NCBI GenBank assembly: GCA_900320515.1 | Contig: ONSJ01000007.1 | Coordinates: 1 to 49,787, forward strand | DNA: 49,787 nt | DNA from: an uncultured Methanobrevibacter sp. | GTDB taxonomy: Archaea; Methanobacteriota; Methanobacteria; Methanobacteriales; Methanobacteriaceae | Reading direction: 5' to 3' | In this document: positions 32,901 through 43,707 of the stretch, in pieces | Layout: every line of letters starts with the position of its first letter | Position numbering within the stretch: position 1 is the first letter of the stretch | Notes under the pieces: model-generated | Seen by the model: only the letters and a program-made list of their open reading frames with translations | What the model was told of the DNA's origin: nothing | Databases searched by the model: none | Translations under genes and position numbers: made by a program

Positions 32901-35900
32901 CATCAACATATTCATTTAAGGATTTTACATTGATTTCATTATTCTGAACAGCTTCAATAGCATTCAAGACTGCTCTTGCTCCTGCCAAAGTGGTAACGTA
33001 AGGTATACCTAACTCAATGGCCAAACGTCTGATGATATAACCGTCCTTGGCGGATTGCTTACCTTCAGAGGTGTTGATAATCAGGTCGATTTCATTGTTT
33101 AGAATTGCGTCCCTGATGTTAGGAGATCCCTGTGACACTTTCAGGATTTTTTCAACTGAATCAAGACCTGTTGCATCACCGGTACCTGCAGTTGCCACAA
33201 TATCAAATCCTAAATTGGCAGCTTTTTCAGCGATTGGTCTGATTTTCTTCTTGTCGGCTTCCTTGACGCTTAAGAAAATCTTACCCTCCTTAGGAAGTTC
33301 CATGTTTGCTGAAAGCTGTGACTTGTAGAATGCCATTCCAAAGTTGTCATCTATACCTATGCTTTCACCGGTTGATTTCATTTCAGGTCCAAGCACTGTA
33401 TCTGATTCCGGAAGTTTCAGGAATGGGAATACTGATTCCTTTACAGCCACATGAGCTATCTTGATTTCCTTTTCAAGTCCGAAGTCCCTTAATTTGGCGC
33501 CGTTCATGATCCATGTTGCAACTTTTGCCAATGGCACACCGATGGCTTTGCTTACAAACGGAACTGTCCTACTTGCACGAGGGTTTGCCTCGATGATGTA
33601 TACCATTTCCTCATCAAGCTTGACGGCATACTGAATGTTCATCAAACCTTTGACGTCCAATTCCAAAGCCAGTTTGGTTGAGTGTTCACGGATTGTGTTG
33701 AGGATATGTTCCGGAATTGTCTGAGGAGGTATCACACATGCTGAATCTCCTGAGTGAACACCGGCTTCCTCGATGTGTTCCATGATTCCTGCAATGAATA
33801 CGTCCTCGCCGTCACATAACAGGTCCACATCAAGCTCAATGGCATCTTCAAGGAACTTGTCCACAAGGATAGGGTGGTCAGGTGAGACCTTAACTGCCTC
33901 TTTCATATATTCCTCAAGCTCGTTCATGTCATAAACGATTTCCATTGCCCTTCCACCGATAACATATGACGGACGTACAAGGACAGGGAATGTGATTCTT
34001 TCTGCAATCTCTTTTGCCTCTTCGAATGAATTTGCAGTTCCGTATGGTGCCTGATGAATGTGAAGTTTTTCAAGAAGCTCTGCAAAGAGTTCCCTGTCTT
34101 CTACTCTGTCGATGCTGTCGTATGGTGTTCCCCATATCTTGACGCCTGCATTTGCAAGAGGCACGGCAAGGTTGATTGAGGTCTGTCCTCCGAACTGCAC
34201 GATGACTCCGTCAGGTTTTTCCTGTTCGATTACACCCATCACATCCTCATAGGTCAACGGTTCAAAGAACAGCTTGTCTGAAATGTCATAATCAGTACTT
34301 ACGGTTTCAGGGTTGTTGTTGATTAGGATTGTTTCTATTCCCTCTTCTTTTAATGCTAAAGAGGAGTGTACACAACAGTAATCAAATTCTATACCCTGTC
34401 CGATTCTGATAGGTCCTGCACCAAGGATAACCACTTTTTTCTTTGTTGTTGAAGTCAGTTCGTTACCTTTATCATAGCTGCTGTAGTAGTATGGAGTTTT
34501 AGCTTCGAATTCAGCAGCACAGGTATCTACCATCTTATAGGACTGTTTTATGTTGTATCTGGTAAGCAGGTTTTTGATATACTCTTCGGTCTGGCCGGAC
34601 AGTTCCGCCAGACGCTTGTTTGAGCATCCCATCTGTTTTGCTTTTCTTAAGTATTCCTCATCGTCAAGTTTTTCAGCTGTGACATCGTTTTCGAACTCTA
34701 CGATGTTTCTGATTTTGTAGAGGAAGAAATTGTCGATTTTGGTGAGTTCACGGATCTTGTCGATATCCATTCCGTCCTTTATTGCGGAATAGATCTGGAA
34801 GTAGATAAGGTCTGTTGGATGAGCAAGGTCTTCTTCGCTCCATTCGACATATTCAAATCCGTCGAATCCCATGTCAAGAGATCTTAATGCTTTCTGGAAT
34901 GCCTCTTCGAAAGTTCTTCCGATAGCCATGACCTCTCCGGTTGCCTTCATTTGAACTCCGACTTCACGGCTGATTCCTTTGAACTTGTCAAACGGCCATC
35001 TTGGGATTTTGATAACAACATAATCGATGGCAGGCTCGAATGATGCAGGGGTTTCCTTTGTGATGTCGTTTTTGATTTCATCCAAAGTCAGTCCCAATGC
35101 GACTTTTGATGAGATCTTAGCGATTGGGTAACCTGTTGCCTTTGATGCAAGTGCACTGCTTCTTGATACCCTTGGGTTTACTTCGATTACTTTGTATTCA
35201 TCGGTTTCAGGGTTCAGCGCAAACTGAATGTTACATCCTCCACGGATTCCCAATGCTCTGATAATCTTGATTGATGCGTCACGCATTTTCTGGATGGTTT
35301 CATCACACAGACACTGGATAGGAGCGACTACAACACTGTCTCCTGTATGGATTCCCATAGGGTCTATGTTTTCCATGGTACATACGATGATACAGGTGTC
35401 TTCCTTATCCCTCATTACTTCAAATTCGATTTCCTTCCATCCAAGTACTGATTCGTCGATGAGAACCTGATTGATGAAACTCATGTCAAGTCCGTGATTT
35501 GCGATTTCAATGAGTTCCTCCTCGTTGTGGGCAATTCCCCCCCCGGTTCCTCCTAATGTGAAAGCCGGCCTTACGATAACAGGATATCCGATATCCTCAA
35601 CCGCTTCAAGGGCTGCATCTACGCTTTCAACAGCGTGACATTTTGGAATTTGCTCTCCGATTTCTTCCATAAGGTTTGCAAATAAGTCACGGTCCTCAAC
35701 ATCCTTGATTGTCTGAACGTCGGAACCTATTACCTTAATTCCTTCAAGCAATCCCAGATCTCCGAGTCCTGTTGCAATGTTCAATCCGGTTTGTCCACCC
35801 ATGGTTGGTAAAATAGCGTCAATTTCCTCTTCTTCAATAATTTTTGCAACGACTTCAGGAGTCAACGGTTCGGTGTAAACAGTATCGGCCATTCCCAGGT

Positions 35901-36069
35901 CGGTTTGAATTGTAGCAGGATTACTGTTGACGAGCACTGTTTCAATACCTTCTTCTCTTAGTGATTTACATGCTTGTGAACCGGAATAATCGAATTCTGC
36001 TGCTTGTCCGATTTGAATAGGTCCGGAACCAATAATCAATACTTTTTTAATATCTTTATCTACTGGCAT
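32893..36069 (-). CDS. carB: carbamoyl-phosphate synthase large subunit
   Basis: The 1058-residue enzyme subunit has two homologous ATP-grasp halves: [21 protein letters not shown] at the start and [20 protein letters not shown] near 553. Each carries the [10 protein letters not shown] or [10 protein letters not shown] metal and ATP loop. The last 130 residues form the MGS-type regulatory domain. It makes carbamoyl phosphate from bicarbonate, ammonia delivered by CarA, and two ATP, for pyrimidine and arginine synthesis. GGAGG stands seven bases before the ATG. It follows carA by 14 bases. Confidence 0.98.
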   Translation of the reverse strand: MPVDKDIKKVLIIGSGPIQIGQAAEFDYSGSQACKSLREEGIETVLVNSNPATIQTDLGMADTVYTEPLTPEVVAKIIEEEEIDAILPTMGGQTGLNIATGLGDLGLLEGIKVIGSDVQTIKDVEDRDLFANLMEEIGEQIPKCHAVESVDAALEAVEDIGYPVIVRPAFTLGGTGGGIAHNEEELIEIANHGLDMSFINQVLIDESVLGWKEIEFEVMRDKEDTCIIVCTMENIDPMGIHTGDSVVVAPIQCLCDETIQKMRDASIKIIRALGIRGGCNIQFALNPETDEYKVIEVNPRVSRSSALASKATGYPIAKISSKVALGLTLDEIKNDITKETPASFEPAIDYVVIKIPRWPFDKFKGISREVGVQMKATGEVMAIGRTFEEAFQKALRSLDMGFDGFEYVEWSEEDLAHPTDLIYFQIYSAIKDGMDIDKIRELTKIDNFFLYKIRNIVEFENDVTAEKLDDEEYLRKAKQMGCSNKRLAELSGQTEEYIKNLLTRYNIKQSYKMVDTCAAEFEAKTPYYYSSYDKGNELTSTTKKKVVILGAGPIRIGQGIEFDYCCVHSSLALKEEGIETILINNNPETVSTDYDISDKLFFEPLTYEDVMGVIEQEKPDGVIVQFGGQTSINLAVPLANAGVKIWGTPYDSIDRVEDRELFAELLEKLHIHQAPYGTANSFEEAKEIAERITFPVLVRPSYVIGGRAMEIVYDMNELEEYMKEAVKVSPDHPILVDKFLEDAIELDVDLLCDGEDVFIAGIMEHIEEAGVHSGDSACVIPPQTIPEHILNTIREHSTKLALELDVKGLMNIQYAVKLDEEMVYIIEANPRASRTVPFVSKAIGVPLAKVATWIMNGAKLRDFGLEKEIKIAHVAVKESVFPFLKLPESDTVLGPEMKSTGESIGIDDNFGMAFYKSQLSANMELPKEGKIFLSVKEADKKKIRPIAEKAANLGFDIVATAGTGDATGLDSVEKILKVSQGSPNIRDAILNNEIDLIINTSEGKQSAKDGYIIRRLAIELGIPYVTTLAGARAVLNAIEAVQNNEINVKSLNEYVDGE

Positions 36070-36083
36070 TTGTAATCCTCCTA

Positions 36084-37166
36084 TTAATAATCATCCATCA
36101 TTTGGTTAAATTCGTCAAAAATATATCTTGTATCGTTCGGACCAGGTCCCGCTTCAGGGTGGTACTGTATACACTGCAGCGGCAGCTCCTTATGGGAAAT
36201 TCCTTCAGGTGTGCCGTCATTCAGGTTGATTTGAGTCAATACCAAATCAGTTTCCTTTAAGGATTCCTTGTCAATTGTGAAACCGTGGTTCTGTGAGGTA
36301 ATGAACACTTTGCCAGTGTTCAGGTCTTTTACCGGCTGGTTTTCACCACGGTGTCCGAATTTCATCTTATATGATCTTGCGCCGAATGATTTGGCAATGA
36401 GCTGCTGACCCATACAGATACCGAAAATAGGCAGTCTGTTTGATAGCTTTTTCATGGTTTCGATGGTCTCTGACACCCTGTCAGGGTTTCCAGGACCTGA
36501 TGTAATCATGAGTCCTGACGGAGAGTAGTCAAGAACAGTCTTGTAGTCGGTGTCATAAGGGAACAGTACGACTCCAATGTCACGTTCCAAAAATGAGTTG
36601 ATGATGTTTCTTTTGACACCGCAGTCAATCAGTGCAACCTTCCTGTCTGCATCCTCATTGAATATCTTGATTTCCTTTGTGGAAACCAAAGGCACAACAT
36701 CCCTGTCTTCAATGCTTGGCTGTGATTTTGCCATTTCCAGGAGTTTGTCATCATCTATATCTTCTGTTGTGATTGCTGCTTTAAGTGAACCTCTTTCTCT
36801 GATTTTAAGTGTCAAATCACGAGTGTCGATTCCGCTGATTCCAGGAGTTTCAAACTCTTTTAAAAATTCGTCCAATGTTTTTTGAGGTCCGAAGTTTGAA
36901 AGCTGACTGCAAACTTCACGACAAACAAATCCTTCAACCTGAATATTGTCAGATTGATACCACTCTTCACTTACACCGTGATTACCTTCAAGCGGGTAAG
37001 TGGACATTAATATTTCTCCTTTGAAAGAAGGATCAGTCAATGATTCGGTGTAACCGCCCATACCTGTGGAAAAAACGAGTTCCCCCAATTTGGTGGTTTC
37101 ATAACCGAATGCTTCACCTTTTAAAATAGTTCCATCTTCCAAAGCCAATTTAGCTATTTTTACCAT
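36084..37166 (-). CDS. carA: carbamoyl-phosphate synthase small subunit (glutaminase)
   Basis: The 360-residue protein has an N-terminal CarA domain ([15 protein letters not shown]..., with [16 protein letters not shown]) and a class I glutamine amidotransferase domain. The latter has the nucleophile in [15 protein letters not shown] and His-Glu in [13 protein letters not shown]. It hydrolyses glutamine and channels ammonia to CarB. GGTGAT lies three bases before the ATG. It is the first gene of the carAB operon. Confidence 0.98.
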   Translation of the reverse strand: MVKIAKLALEDGTILKGEAFGYETTKLGELVFSTGMGGYTESLTDPSFKGEILMSTYPLEGNHGVSEEWYQSDNIQVEGFVCREVCSQLSNFGPQKTLDEFLKEFETPGISGIDTRDLTLKIRERGSLKAAITTEDIDDDKLLEMAKSQPSIEDRDVVPLVSTKEIKIFNEDADRKVALIDCGVKRNIINSFLERDIGVVLFPYDTDYKTVLDYSPSGLMITSGPGNPDRVSETIETMKKLSNRLPIFGICMGQQLIAKSFGARSYKMKFGHRGENQPVKDLNTGKVFITSQNHGFTIDKESLKETDLVLTQINLNDGTPEGISHKELPLQCIQYHPEAGPGPNDTRYIFDEFNQMMDDY

Positions 37167-37334
37167 TAAATCACCATAATAAAATATAAAAATTTACTAT
37201 CTTTATTATATTTTATTTTAGATTATTATTAAAGTTTGTTTTTTAGTGGGGAAATCACCATTTTTTAAGAAAATAATTCAAATTTAAAAATTTGATTTTG
37301 AAAATTTATTAATTAAAATGACCAAAATAAGACT

Positions 37335-38855
37335 ATGGACAAGGAATCTGAAAAGTTAATTAAAAATCAGATGAAAAACCCGAATGATTTCAGGAAATTC
37401 AAGAAACTGATTGGAGAAACCAAAGCTTACGACGTTCCAAAGTCATTTACCGGAGAGCTGAGGCCTTATCAAAAGATAGGTTATTCATGGCTTGTCTCCA
37501 ATGTCAGATATAAGTTCGGATGCATACTGGCGGATGACATGGGGCTGGGTAAAACTGTCCAGGTTTTAACTGCAATACTCCATTTCAAGGAGGTAAATCC
37601 TCTGGACAGTGAACCGTCACTGATTATTGTCCCTCCGACACTGATATCCAACTGGGAAAACGAAATCAAAAAGTTCACACCGGAACTGTCATATTACATC
37701 TATCACGGGTCAAACAGGACATTCCCGTTTGAGGAATATGACATAATGCTTACATCCTATGGAGTCATAAGGCTTGATTTGGACATGTTTTTAGACAAGA
37801 CTTGGTTCATATGCGTCATTGATGAGGCTCAAAACATCAAAAATCCGAATACCCAGCAGACAAAGGCAATCAAGAACGTCAAGGCAAAAACAAAGATTGC
37901 CCTTACAGGTACTCCCATCGAAAACAAATTGACTGATTACTGGTCAATATTTGATTTTGTAAACAAGGGATACCTATCATCACTGGACAGCTTCAAGGCG
38001 AATTACGTGATGAGAATCGAGAGGCTTGAAGAGACAAAGACGCTGGAAAAGTTCAGGACAATAACAAAACCATTTGTCATGAGGCGCCTTAAGACCGATG
38101 ACAACATCAAGGACGAGCTTCCAGACAAGATTGTCAATGACATCTACTGCAGCCTGACAAACAAGCAAATCAAGCTATACAATGCGATAATGGACGGCAT
38201 ATTTGAGGATTTGGAAGGAAAAACAGGTATTGAAAGACGTGGAATCATCCTAAACATCATTACCGGCCTGAAACAGGCATGCAATCATCCGGCACAGTTC
38301 CTGCGTTCTGACAATCCGAAGATTTCAGAATCCGGAAAGATGGAACTTCTGATTACAATCCTTGAAAACATCATGGATATGGATGAAAAGGTGATAATAT
38401 TCACCCAATACGCCCAGATGGGCAAAATCATACAGAAACTGGTATCCAAAAAGCTGAAAACCGAAGTGCTCTTTTTACACGGTTCACTTTCCCAGCAGAA
38501 AAGAACGGAAGTGATTGAGACTTTCCAGGAAAACAAGGACTGCAAGATTCTTGTTGCCACACTCAAGACAGGTGGTGTCGGACTGAACCTTACAGCCGCA
38601 CAGAACGTTATCCATTATGACCTGTGGTGGAATCCTGCAATCGAAAACCAGGCAACGGACAGGGTCCACAGGATCGGTCAGAAAAGCGATGTGATGGTAT
38701 ACAGGTTCATCACAAAGGGAACCCTTGAAGAAGTGATTGACGAGATGAGCAAAAACAAGCTGAATCTCGCTGAAAAGGCCATAAGCAGCGATGAAACATT
38801 CATCACCGAAATGACCGATGAGGAGCTGAAGGAAAAATTATCTCTGAGGTTATGA
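37335..38855 (+). CDS. short SNF2-family helicase-like ATPase
   Basis: The 506-residue protein is made almost only of the SNF2 motor. It has LRPYQKIGYSWL before motif I, ADDMGLGKT (66-74), motif II DEAQ (163-166), TGTPIENKL, and the second lobe with VIIFTQYAQMG, TLKTGGVGLNLTAA and QATDRVHRIGQ. Many SNF2 proteins of bacteria and archaea carry several hundred more N-terminal residues; here only about 40 precede the motor. It probably translocates on double-stranded DNA and remodels DNA-protein complexes. It diverges from carA and has no clear ribosome site, so it may be leaderless. Confidence 0.9.
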   Translation: MDKESEKLIKNQMKNPNDFRKFKKLIGETKAYDVPKSFTGELRPYQKIGYSWLVSNVRYKFGCILADDMGLGKTVQVLTAILHFKEVNPLDSEPSLIIVPPTLISNWENEIKKFTPELSYYIYHGSNRTFPFEEYDIMLTSYGVIRLDLDMFLDKTWFICVIDEAQNIKNPNTQQTKAIKNVKAKTKIALTGTPIENKLTDYWSIFDFVNKGYLSSLDSFKANYVMRIERLEETKTLEKFRTITKPFVMRRLKTDDNIKDELPDKIVNDIYCSLTNKQIKLYNAIMDGIFEDLEGKTGIERRGIILNIITGLKQACNHPAQFLRSDNPKISESGKMELLITILENIMDMDEKVIIFTQYAQMGKIIQKLVSKKLKTEVLFLHGSLSQQKRTEVIETFQENKDCKILVATLKTGGVGLNLTAAQNVIHYDLWWNPAIENQATDRVHRIGQKSDVMVYRFITKGTLEEVIDEMSKNKLNLAEKAISSDETFITEMTDEELKEKLSLRL

Positions 38856-38858
38856 TAA

Positions 38859-39683
38859 TTACTCTATCCTCAGGCTGAAATTAAGGCTTCTTGAGGAATG
38901 TGTCAGCGCTCCGATTGAAATGATATCGACGCCATACTCAACATAATCCATGATATTGTCCTTTGTGATTCCTCCTGAAACCTCTATCAGAGAATTTTGA
39001 CGGATGTTGAGCTTTTCAAGCTCGTCAATGACATTTTTGACTTCATTTCCGGACATGTTGTCAAGCATCACAATGTCCGCACCGTTTTCAACACATTCAA
39101 CCGCATCGTCCAATGTTTCAACTTCGATTTCTATTTTTTTGGAAAAGCTTGTGTTTTCCTTGGCCTTCAAAAGCGCATCCAATGGAGATCCGCAAACTGC
39201 AATGTGATTGTCCTTAATGAGAACCATGTCATCCAAACTGAAGCGATGAGTGTCCACGCCGCCGACAGTGAGAGCATACTTGTCAAATTTCGCTATTCCT
39301 GGAGATGTTTTTCGGGTGCCTGCAATCCTTACGCCGTAATCACGAACCAAATCGGCATATTCAGCAGCGGCACTGGCAACACCGCTCATCCTCATGAGCA
39401 GATTCAGTGCGGTACGCTCAAGAAGCAATATTGTTCTTGCATCACCCCGGAATGATATCAGCAAGTCGTTTTTAGAGATTCTGACCCCCTCCTTCAAACA
39501 GAGAGTGATTTCAATGCCATATTCTTCAAATAATTCACGGATGACGTCAATTCCTGCCAAAATGCCCTCATCCTTTGATACGATAGACGCATTTACAATC
39601 TTGTCCTTTTCAACCACCGCATTTGAGGTAATGTCCCCGAATCCTTCATCTTCAGCCAGCATGTATTCAATAATCTTATCCAA
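38859..39683 (-). CDS. nadC: nicotinate-nucleotide pyrophosphorylase (carboxylating)
   Basis: The 274-residue quinolinate phosphoribosyltransferase has EDEGFGDITSNAV at the N-terminus, the active-site stretch GTRKTSPGIAKFDKYALTVGG and DMVLIKDNHI, and EVSGGITKDNIMDY near the end. It converts quinolinate and PRPP to nicotinate mononucleotide. The start is TTG, placed three bases after AGGTGAT, a good example of the local ribosome-site rule. It is convergent with the SNF2 gene, and nadA is 1.7 kb away on the other strand. Confidence 0.95.
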   Translation of the reverse strand: MDKIIEYMLAEDEGFGDITSNAVVEKDKIVNASIVSKDEGILAGIDVIRELFEEYGIEITLCLKEGVRISKNDLLISFRGDARTILLLERTALNLLMRMSGVASAAAEYADLVRDYGVRIAGTRKTSPGIAKFDKYALTVGGVDTHRFSLDDMVLIKDNHIAVCGSPLDALLKAKENTSFSKKIEIEVETLDDAVECVENGADIVMLDNMSGNEVKNVIDELEKLNIRQNSLIEVSGGITKDNIMDYVEYGVDIISIGALTHSSRSLNFSLRIE

Positions 39684-39753
39684 AAAATCACCTAAAATTT
39701 AATATAATTATGAATATATAATTAATTCTATATTAATATTGAAGTGATAGATT

Positions 39754-40665
39754 ATGGAAGTAACATTTTTAGGAACCTCATCGGCAGTCCATTCGAAAGA
39801 CCGCAACCATCCCTCAATTGCACTCAAGGCTTTCGGGGATGTATTCCTGTTCGATTGCGGTGAAGGGACACAAAGGCAATTATTGTTTACCAATGTAAGC
39901 CCTATGAAAATATCAAAAGTGTTCATCACACATTTTCATGGGGACCACATATTGGGCCTTCCGGGATTGCTTCAATCCATGAGCCTGAATGGAAGGGAAT
40001 CAAAATTAACTGTTTACGGCCCAAGAGGTTTGAACAAATTGAAGGATGCCATTTATAGCTTGGGTTACTGCGCAATCGAGTATCCTGTGGAATTTATTGA
40101 AATTGACACCGGAATCATTGAAGAAACAGATGAATATGTCATCAGGGCACAAAGCGTAAGGCACAATGTTCCGTCATTGGCATATTCTATTGAAGAAAAG
40201 AAAAAGCCAAGGTTTTTGCGTGAAAAGGCCATTGAGCTGGGAGTTCCAGTTGGCCCTGCCTTCGGAAAGCTGCACAATGGAGAGGAGATTGAAATCGATG
40301 GGCGAACCATAAAGCCTGAGCAGGTTCTCGGACCTCCACGAAAAGGGATTAAGATAACCTATTCTGGAGACACCCGTCCCTGTGAAGAGATGATCATGTT
40401 TGCAAGGGACAGCACATTGCTCATCCACGAGTCAACTTTCATACAAAAGGAAGCGCAGAATGCTGAAGAGTATGGCCATTCCACTGCCAAGGATGCCGCT
40501 TTTGTTGCCCGTGAATCAAACAGCAAAAAATTGATAATCACCCACATAAGCACAAGATATGGAGAGGAATACGCTCAGGTAATGTTGAAGGAAGCCCTGG
40601 AAATCTTTGAAAATACTGAATTGGCCAAAGATTGTATGGAAGAGATTGTTCGAGGTAAATCATGA
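39754..40665 (+). CDS. rnz: ribonuclease Z
   Basis: The 303-residue protein has the metallo-beta-lactamase zinc motif THFHGDHILGLPG (59-71), the start FLGTSSAVHSKDRNHPS, and the later STFIQKEAQNAEEYGHSTAKDAA and ITHIS segments that complete the two-zinc site. It cuts the 3' trailer from tRNA precursors. It heads an operon with mscS and nadA, whose starts overlap the preceding stop codons. Confidence 0.96.
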   Translation: MEVTFLGTSSAVHSKDRNHPSIALKAFGDVFLFDCGEGTQRQLLFTNVSPMKISKVFITHFHGDHILGLPGLLQSMSLNGRESKLTVYGPRGLNKLKDAIYSLGYCAIEYPVEFIEIDTGIIEETDEYVIRAQSVRHNVPSLAYSIEEKKKPRFLREKAIELGVPVGPAFGKLHNGEEIEIDGRTIKPEQVLGPPRKGIKITYSGDTRPCEEMIMFARDSTLLIHESTFIQKEAQNAEEYGHSTAKDAAFVARESNSKKLIITHISTRYGEEYAQVMLKEALEIFENTELAKDCMEEIVRGKS

Positions 40666-41411
40666 ATATTCCAACAGTGGACGACCCTACAACAACCCTA
40701 ATCTATATTTTGATTATCATTATTGCGGCATCAATACTTACACGCGTCGTTGCCTTTTTAATGAATAAGATGAAAAGGTTTAAAACTGACATGACCATAG
40801 TTTATCTCGTCAGAGACCTCATCAATTATTTTATCTACTTTATCGCATTGATGGTCATTCTGCAATTCTTTGGAATCAATCTGACCGGAACCCTATTGAG
40901 TTTGGGTATTGTCGGTATTGCAGTGAGTTTTGCTGCAAAGGATATCATCTCAAACCTGTTTTCCGGAATCATACTGATTCTTGGAAAAAGCATAAAAGTC
41001 GGAGACACACTTGAAATCAAAGGCAAAAAGGGAATTGTGGAGCGAGTCACACTCAGGTCCACAATCATTGTTGACGACATCGGAGTTAAGGACCATATTC
41101 CAAATTCAACCCTGACAAATGAGCCATACCTGCAGTATAAGGCTCCTGAAAAGTATAGGGTGGACATATTGACTGGGTTGGCATTGGATATTGACATTGA
41201 GGAGTTTAAGGATTATATCACAGGAAAGATTTCAGAGTATGATGAAATCTTAAAGGAACCGAAACCTGATGTCTATGCAAAGGAAATATCATTTAAACAA
41301 AGTAAAGTAAAAGTATCATTTTGGGTAAAAGACTTTAATAGCAAAGACAAATATAAATTAATAATCACAAATGAAATAAGAAAATATGTTGAAAATGGGT
41401 GGAAAATATGA
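40662..41411 (+). CDS. MscS-type mechanosensitive ion channel
   Basis: The 249-residue protein has three membrane helices (about 11-32, 46-70 and 75-100) and the pore-lining segment LSLGIVGIAVSFAAKDIISNLFSGIILIL. The beta domain GDTLEIKGKKGIVERVTLRSTII and HIPNSTLTNEPY follow, then a mixed alpha/beta C-terminal domain. It should open under membrane tension to release osmolytes. It overlaps rnz by four bases (ATGA). Confidence 0.92.
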   Translation: MNIPTVDDPTTTLIYILIIIIAASILTRVVAFLMNKMKRFKTDMTIVYLVRDLINYFIYFIALMVILQFFGINLTGTLLSLGIVGIAVSFAAKDIISNLFSGIILILGKSIKVGDTLEIKGKKGIVERVTLRSTIIVDDIGVKDHIPNSTLTNEPYLQYKAPEKYRVDILTGLALDIDIEEFKDYITGKISEYDEILKEPKPDVYAKEISFKQSKVKVSFWVKDFNSKDKYKLIITNEIRKYVENGWKI

Positions 41412-42322
41412 GTAACTCACTTCAAGAAGAAATTTTAAAGTTAAAAGAAGAGAAAAATGCAATAATCCTTGCACACAACTACCAGCCTAAAGAAGTTCAG
41501 GAAATTGCTGATTTCTTAGGCGATTCACTGGAACTGTGCATAAAGGCTTCCGAAATAGACGACAAGGATCTGGTAATATTCTGCGGAGTTGACTTTATGG
41601 CAGAAACCGCATTTATCCTAAATCCGGATAAGAAAATCATCATTCCCACACTTGAGGCAGAATGTCCTATGGCACATATGCTTCCTGAAGAGGAACTGCT
41701 AAAGGCAAAAAAAGAGCATCCTGATACGGGAGTAATCCTTTACGTCAACAGTATTGCTGAGGCAAAGCAGCACGCAGACACATTATGCACCTCCGCAAAT
41801 GCGGTCAAGATTGCGGAAAGCCTGCCTCATGACAAAATATTGTTCGGACCTGACAAGAACCTGGGAACACATGTTGCAGAAAAGACCGACAAGGAAATCA
41901 TTCCTGTTCCAAAGGACGGCCATTGCTATGTCCACAGACTATTCCATGTTGAAGACGTTGAGCTTAAAAGAAAAGAATATCCTAACGCTGAGATAATCTG
42001 CCACCCAGAATGTAAGCTTGAAGTTCAAAAAGCATGTGACGAAGTGATGTCAACCGGAGGAATGCTCAGACACATTGCTTCAAGCGACAAGGAGGAATTC
42101 GTAATCGGAACCGAAATAGACATGATTACAAGAATCAACTCAGAGGTACCGGGCAAAAAACTCTATCCTATGCTTGAAGGGGCAATCTGTGAAACAATGA
42201 AACTGCACACCCTTGAAAAAATCAGAGATTCACTTGTCAATGAAGCTCCTGAAGTCACATTGCCTAAGGATGTCGCTGACAAATCCAGAAAAGCAGTTGA
42301 ACATATGTTAAACGCTAGTTAA
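41408..42322 (+). CDS. nadA: quinolinate synthase
   Basis: The 304-residue 4Fe-4S enzyme has cluster ligands in LEAECPMAHM (Cys86), CHPECKLEV (Cys202) and EGAICETMKLHTLEK (Cys261). The start LAHNYQPKEVQEIADFLGDSLEL and MSTGGMLRH are typical. It condenses iminoaspartate with dihydroxyacetone phosphate to quinolinate, the substrate of NadC. The ATG overlaps the mscS stop and has GGTGG upstream; a GTG three codons earlier lies inside that site. Confidence 0.96.
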   Translation: MSNSLQEEILKLKEEKNAIILAHNYQPKEVQEIADFLGDSLELCIKASEIDDKDLVIFCGVDFMAETAFILNPDKKIIIPTLEAECPMAHMLPEEELLKAKKEHPDTGVILYVNSIAEAKQHADTLCTSANAVKIAESLPHDKILFGPDKNLGTHVAEKTDKEIIPVPKDGHCYVHRLFHVEDVELKRKEYPNAEIICHPECKLEVQKACDEVMSTGGMLRHIASSDKEEFVIGTEIDMITRINSEVPGKKLYPMLEGAICETMKLHTLEKIRDSLVNEAPEVTLPKDVADKSRKAVEHMLNAS

Positions 42323-42328
42323 ACTAGC
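42314..42328 (+). terminator. hairpin at the nadA stop codon
   Basis: GCTAG and CTAGC form a 5-bp stem around TTAAA. The stop codon lies in it, and a T-rich tract (CCTTATTTTTT) follows about 10 bases on. Confidence 0.4.
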
Positions 42329-42337
42329 TTTAACACC

Positions 42338-43312
42338 TTATTTTTTAAATTGCTCTAAAAAGGCGATGACATCTTCGCCAACAGGAGAATAATCTTTTTC
42401 TTCAAAGTAATAATTCTCTTTTTTATCTTCCTGTTTTATGACAATTGAATTTGGAACCAGTTCTTTAAACGGCAGCATATCCAATTCAAAATTGAAATAG
42501 TTATCATTGGTTGCGACGAACAATGATTTGGCCTTAATATTGCCCAGTTTATCCACCACATCATATTCCATAGAACATTCATTTCTGAATTTGAAATCAT
42601 AGATGTCGCTGAAGATGCATTCATCATTGAAATCCTCAAATATTGCGGTAATTTCATCATTGTTTAAATTATTAAATATTTTTTTAGAAGAAGAATGAGC
42701 AAAAAGAAGCGCATTTACTGCAATCATATTCTTAGTTTTTGAAATGCTATACCCCTCGGTATAATAATCCTCAGTGGAATCTATGATAAGTTCCAAAACT
42801 TTTGAAATGATAAATCTGTATCCTGAAACCTTAGCGGCGGAATTTACAATAAAAATGAATTCCATTTCATCAGGAAACTCACATGCCCATGATAAAACTA
42901 CATAACCTCCAATACCTTCTCCAACCAGACCCAAGATTTTTCTTATTTTAAATTTTTCCGCCAAAAACTGTTTAATAAAATTTATTCCATCAGCATAAGT
43001 ATATCTTGGAAATTGATAATTCAAACCTGTGGATGAAGGAGAACATGACCCCGGAGTTCCTAACGGACTGATTACAATAAAATAGAATCCATCCGTAAAA
43101 TTGCCATGGCTCATTATGTACTTGTGAGATTCCCTTAAAAATGAATAGATTCCATTGAATGTAGAAAAAAATAAGACTGCATTGGTAAGGAATCCATCTT
43201 CATCATATTTTGGAGTGCCGAAAACCCTATATTCAACCTCAACATTCTCCAACACCCTTCCATACTCAAATTCAAATGAATCCATTACATGAATATTTTT
43301 TTCAAAATACAT
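42338..43312 (-). CDS. inactive alpha/beta-hydrolase paralogue (MetX-like fold)
   Basis: The 324-residue protein is a close structural paralogue of the hydrolase at 43707: same start VMDSFEFEYGRVLENVEVEYR, FGTPKYDEDG, PLGTPGSCSPSSTGLNYQFPRY. The nucleophile elbow, GNSMGG in the neighbour, is GEGIGG here, so the catalytic serine is replaced by glycine. The histidine region LGHLCFNE is replaced by KENYYFEE. The Asp loop (ATNDNYFNFELD) remains. It therefore probably has no esterase or acyltransferase activity and may bind or regulate. GAGG stands nine bases before the chosen ATG; the open frame further upstream has no ribosome site. Confidence 0.82.
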   Translation of the reverse strand: MYFEKNIHVMDSFEFEYGRVLENVEVEYRVFGTPKYDEDGFLTNAVLFFSTFNGIYSFLRESHKYIMSHGNFTDGFYFIVISPLGTPGSCSPSSTGLNYQFPRYTYADGINFIKQFLAEKFKIRKILGLVGEGIGGYVVLSWACEFPDEMEFIFIVNSAAKVSGYRFIISKVLELIIDSTEDYYTEGYSISKTKNMIAVNALLFAHSSSKKIFNNLNNDEITAIFEDFNDECIFSDIYDFKFRNECSMEYDVVDKLGNIKAKSLFVATNDNYFNFELDMLPFKELVPNSIVIKQEDKKENYYFEEKDYSPVGEDVIAFLEQFKK

Positions 43313-43431
43313 TATAAAAAACCTCTTTCTAATTAATACATAGTGATTATGAACATATAAATTTTTTTTAAAAAATATTTGACAAAAAAATAAGATTATA
43401 TCCAATTCAAAAGAAAGAAGTATAAAATATA

Positions 43432-43707
43432 TTACATATCCTCAAGAAAACTTGACAAAAACACATTCATCTCTATTTCCTCACGGGCAATGAAATCGTC
43501 CAACCTTATTTTTGCAACATCACTTTGGAAAGGATACAATCCATCACGAAAATACATTGTCAATACCAGGACATCCCCATTGACAACGATATCCTCGTTT
43601 AAATTGGTTTTAAGGTAATCCAACTGCATTTCAGACAATCCTGAAACGGAGTATTCGATGAATTTCTTATCTCCCCGGTCACCGTAATCCGAAATATTGA
43701 CTCTCAT
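43432..43707 (-). CDS. unknown 91-residue protein between the hydrolase paralogues
   Basis: I do not recognise this small acidic protein. It begins RVNISDYGDRGDKKFIEYSV and has a strand-rich middle (DIVVNGDVLVLTMYF) followed by RDGLYPFQSDVAKIRLDDFI and a hydrophobic helical end. Its ATG overlaps the stop of the active hydrolase (TGATG), which indicates translational coupling. A spacer of 119 bases separates it from the inactive paralogue downstream. It may be a partner or inhibitor of the hydrolase; this is a guess from context. Confidence 0.65.
   Translation of the reverse strand: MRVNISDYGDRGDKKFIEYSVSGLSEMQLDYLKTNLNEDIVVNGDVLVLTMYFRDGLYPFQSDVAKIRLDDFIAREEIEMNVFLSSFLEDM

Noticed and set aside
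33047..36885. Plus-strand frames of 80-102 codons within carB and carA
   Set aside because: They are antisense shadows of highly conserved enzyme genes and carry no recognisable protein pattern.
43313..43405. N-terminal extension of the inactive hydrolase
   Set aside because: It is AT-rich spacer with no ribosome site, and the paralogue does not share it.
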